DNA from: Pseudomonadota bacterium | Lineage (GTDB): Bacteria; Pseudomonadota; Gammaproteobacteria; Burkholderiales; Burkholderiaceae_E | Assembly (NCBI GenBank): GCA_023388075.1 | Contig: JAEWGX010000135.1 | Span: 1 to 19,002, forward strand | Length of the DNA stretch: 19,002 bases | Reading direction: 5' to 3' | Part shown: piece by piece, positions 17,941 through 19,002 of the stretch | Layout of the letters: each line of letters begins with the position of its first letter | Numbering within the stretch: position 1 is the stretch's first letter | The notes under the pieces: generated by a model | Seen by the model: only the letters and a program-made list of their open reading frames with translations | What the model was told of the DNA's origin: nothing | Database searches by the model: none | Made by a program: the position numbers and the translations under genes

Positions 17941-18906
17941 TCAGTTGACGCGGATGCCCGCGGCCTTCACCACGTCGGACCAACGGGCGATATCACGCGC
18001 CACCATGTCGGTGTACTCCGCAGGCGTCAGCCGATTGGGCTCCGCGCCGAGGCTGCGCAGGCGTTCCGACAGCTCGGGCGAGTTGAGCGCGGTCACGAGC
18101 GCGGCGTTCAGCTTCTCGGCGACTTCGGCGGGGATGCCGGCCGGCCCTGACATGCCGAACCAGTTGGTCGCGACCAGGGGCTCGAGGCCCAACTCGCGAA
18201 CGCTGGGCACATCGGGCCAACGGGAAGCCCGCTCCGGCGTGGTGATCGCAAGCAGGCGCACCAGCGAATTGTTGCCGACGTCCGGCACGGCGGCGATCAG
18301 TCCGTCCACCTGACCTGCCAGGACATCCTGCGTCGCCGGTGCCGATCCCTTGTACGGTACGTGCGTGATGCTGACCTTGGCGGCACGGTTCAGGATCTCG
18401 AGCTTGGCGTGCGACGAGGTGCCGTTGCCGTTGGAGCCGAACTTCACCGCACCCGGCGCGGTGCCTGCCTTCTCCAGCAGTTGCGCAAGCGACGTGTAGG
18501 GCCCGTTCGCGGCCACGGCAATGCCGCTGGGCACGCCGGCGATCAGGCCGATGTGAGTGAAATCCTTCAACGGATCGTACGGGAGCTTGGCGTACACGCT
18601 CGCGCCGATCGCGTGCGACGCGATGTTGGAGAGGATCAGCGTATACCCGTCCGGCGCGGAATTGGCGACGGAATCGCTGCCGATCACACCGCCTGCGCCG
18701 GGACGATTCTCCACCACGAGCGGCTGGCCAAGGACCGCTTGCATCTCCTTGGCGGCGAGGCGACCCAGGAGGTCCGCGGTCCCGCCAGGCGGAAAGGGAA
18801 CGACGAACTTGACCGGGCGATTGGGCCAGGCCTGTGCCGATGCGATCGCGGGGAGCAGCATCGCGATCGCCACGAGCGTCGACGTCACGAGACGGGACAT
18901 GCGCAT
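17941..18906 (-). CDS. TctC/Bug family periplasmic receptor, copy 2
   Basis: This is a 321-residue Bug-family receptor paralogous to the downstream copy. The signal peptide (residues 1-24, core LVAIAMLLPAIASA) is cut before QAWPNRPV. Ligand loop 1 reads VPFPPGGTADLLGR, followed by LVVENRPGAGGVIGSDSVA, PDGYTLIL, the second loop SNGNGTSSHAKLEIL, and HVPYKGSAPATQDVLAGQ. Loop 1 has PPGGTAD where copy 1 has SPGGGTD, suggesting a different ligand. ATG at 18906 is favoured over the ATG at 18900 because GAGGGG lies five bases before it. It is the promoter-proximal gene of the pair and is divergent from the gene entering at the right edge. Confidence 0.93.
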   Translation of the reverse strand: MRMSRLVTSTLVAIAMLLPAIASAQAWPNRPVKFVVPFPPGGTADLLGRLAAKEMQAVLGQPLVVENRPGAGGVIGSDSVANSAPDGYTLILSNIASHAIGASVYAKLPYDPLKDFTHIGLIAGVPSGIAVAANGPYTSLAQLLEKAGTAPGAVKFGSNGNGTSSHAKLEILNRAAKVSITHVPYKGSAPATQDVLAGQVDGLIAAVPDVGNNSLVRLLAITTPERASRWPDVPSVRELGLEPLVATNWFGMSGPAGIPAEVAEKLNAALVTALNSPELSERLRSLGAEPNRLTPAEYTDMVARDIARWSDVVKAAGIRVN

Positions 18907-18935
18907 GACTACCCCTCATCCATCCAAGGCGTAAC

Positions 18936-18964
18936 ATTCTTCCCGACAACCTTGCTGGAGGCAA
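18936..18964 (-). promoter_or_regulatory. Tentative promoter for the TctC pair
   Basis: On the minus strand TTGCCT (18964-18959) and AAGAAT (18941-18936) are 17 bases apart, each matching four of six sigma-70 positions, about 30 bases before the receptor start codon. It overlaps the ribosome binding site of the divergent right-edge gene. This is a by-eye match only. Confidence 0.25.
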
Positions 18965-18968
18965 CACC

Positions 18969-19002
18969 TTGTCGGTCGAGTACGCGCCCATCGGCTTCGT
19001 CG
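18969..19002 (+). CDS. 5' end of a divergent gene (TTG start), possibly TsaA/TrmO-like
   Basis: A perfect GGAGG (18957-18961) is followed after seven bases by TTG, and the frame then reads (M)SVEYAPIGFV to the window end. Eleven codons are too few for a firm call. The segment YAPIGFV resembles the PIGxV opening of TsaA/TrmO-type tRNA-modification methyltransferases, which is only a hint. It is divergent from the TctC pair. The ribosome binding site and codon choice support a real start. Confidence 0.45.
   Translation, partial: MSVEYAPIGFV

Overview
The window is GC-rich (roughly two thirds G+C by eye) and gene-dense. Orphan Bug/TctC receptors, a GlpSTPQ-type glycerol ABC importer and TACAAT-like -10 boxes point to a betaproteobacterium, most likely Burkholderiales. 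That assignment comes from gene families only; no rRNA or other taxonomic marker is present. No intergenic gap exceeds about 240 bp. I found no tRNA, rRNA, CRISPR array, insertion sequence or phage gene.

Region 1 (1-8021) is a glycerol uptake and catabolism locus in two divergent units. The minus-strand unit reads glpD (glycerol-3-phosphate dehydrogenase), glpS and glpT (ATPases), glpP and glpQ (permeases). GlpQ is cut one base into its stop codon, and the periplasmic binding protein GlpV is expected just beyond the left edge. The plus-strand unit is glpR (DeoR-family repressor) followed by glpK (glycerol kinase), joined by an ATGA overlap. The 121-bp divergent spacer carries direct TTTCGTTT repeats that look like the GlpR operator. 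Together the genes import glycerol, phosphorylate it, oxidise glycerol-3-phosphate to dihydroxyacetone phosphate and control their own expression.

Region 2 (8022-10202, plus strand) holds a membrane-anchored YpfJ-type zinc metallopeptidase and an MFS exporter whose best start is a CTG overlapping the peptidase stop codon.

Region 3 (10221-16034, minus strand) is a complete five-gene peptide/nickel-type ABC importer in the order binding protein, DppB, DppC, DppD, DppF. The genes are tightly packed except for a 75-bp spacer with a GC-rich hairpin after the binding-protein gene. Divergent from it (16273-16923) is a two-half AhpD/carboxymuconolactone-decarboxylase-like protein in which both halves have lost the CxxC cysteines. 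The 238-bp spacer between them contains several inverted repeats and is the most structured regulatory DNA in the window.

Region 4 (16948-18906, minus strand) is a pair of tandem orphan TctC/Bug periplasmic receptors with no TctA/TctB membrane genes in view. At the right edge a divergent gene begins at a TTG codon with a good ribosome binding site. Only about 11 codons are visible.

No wholly new system is evident. The most interesting points are the complementary degeneration of the GlpS and GlpT ATPases, which predicts a single competent ATP site; the cysteine-less AhpD-like protein and its palindrome-rich divergent promoter region; the GlpR operator lying over an SD-less glpR start; and non-ATG starts that are decided by stop-start overlaps.
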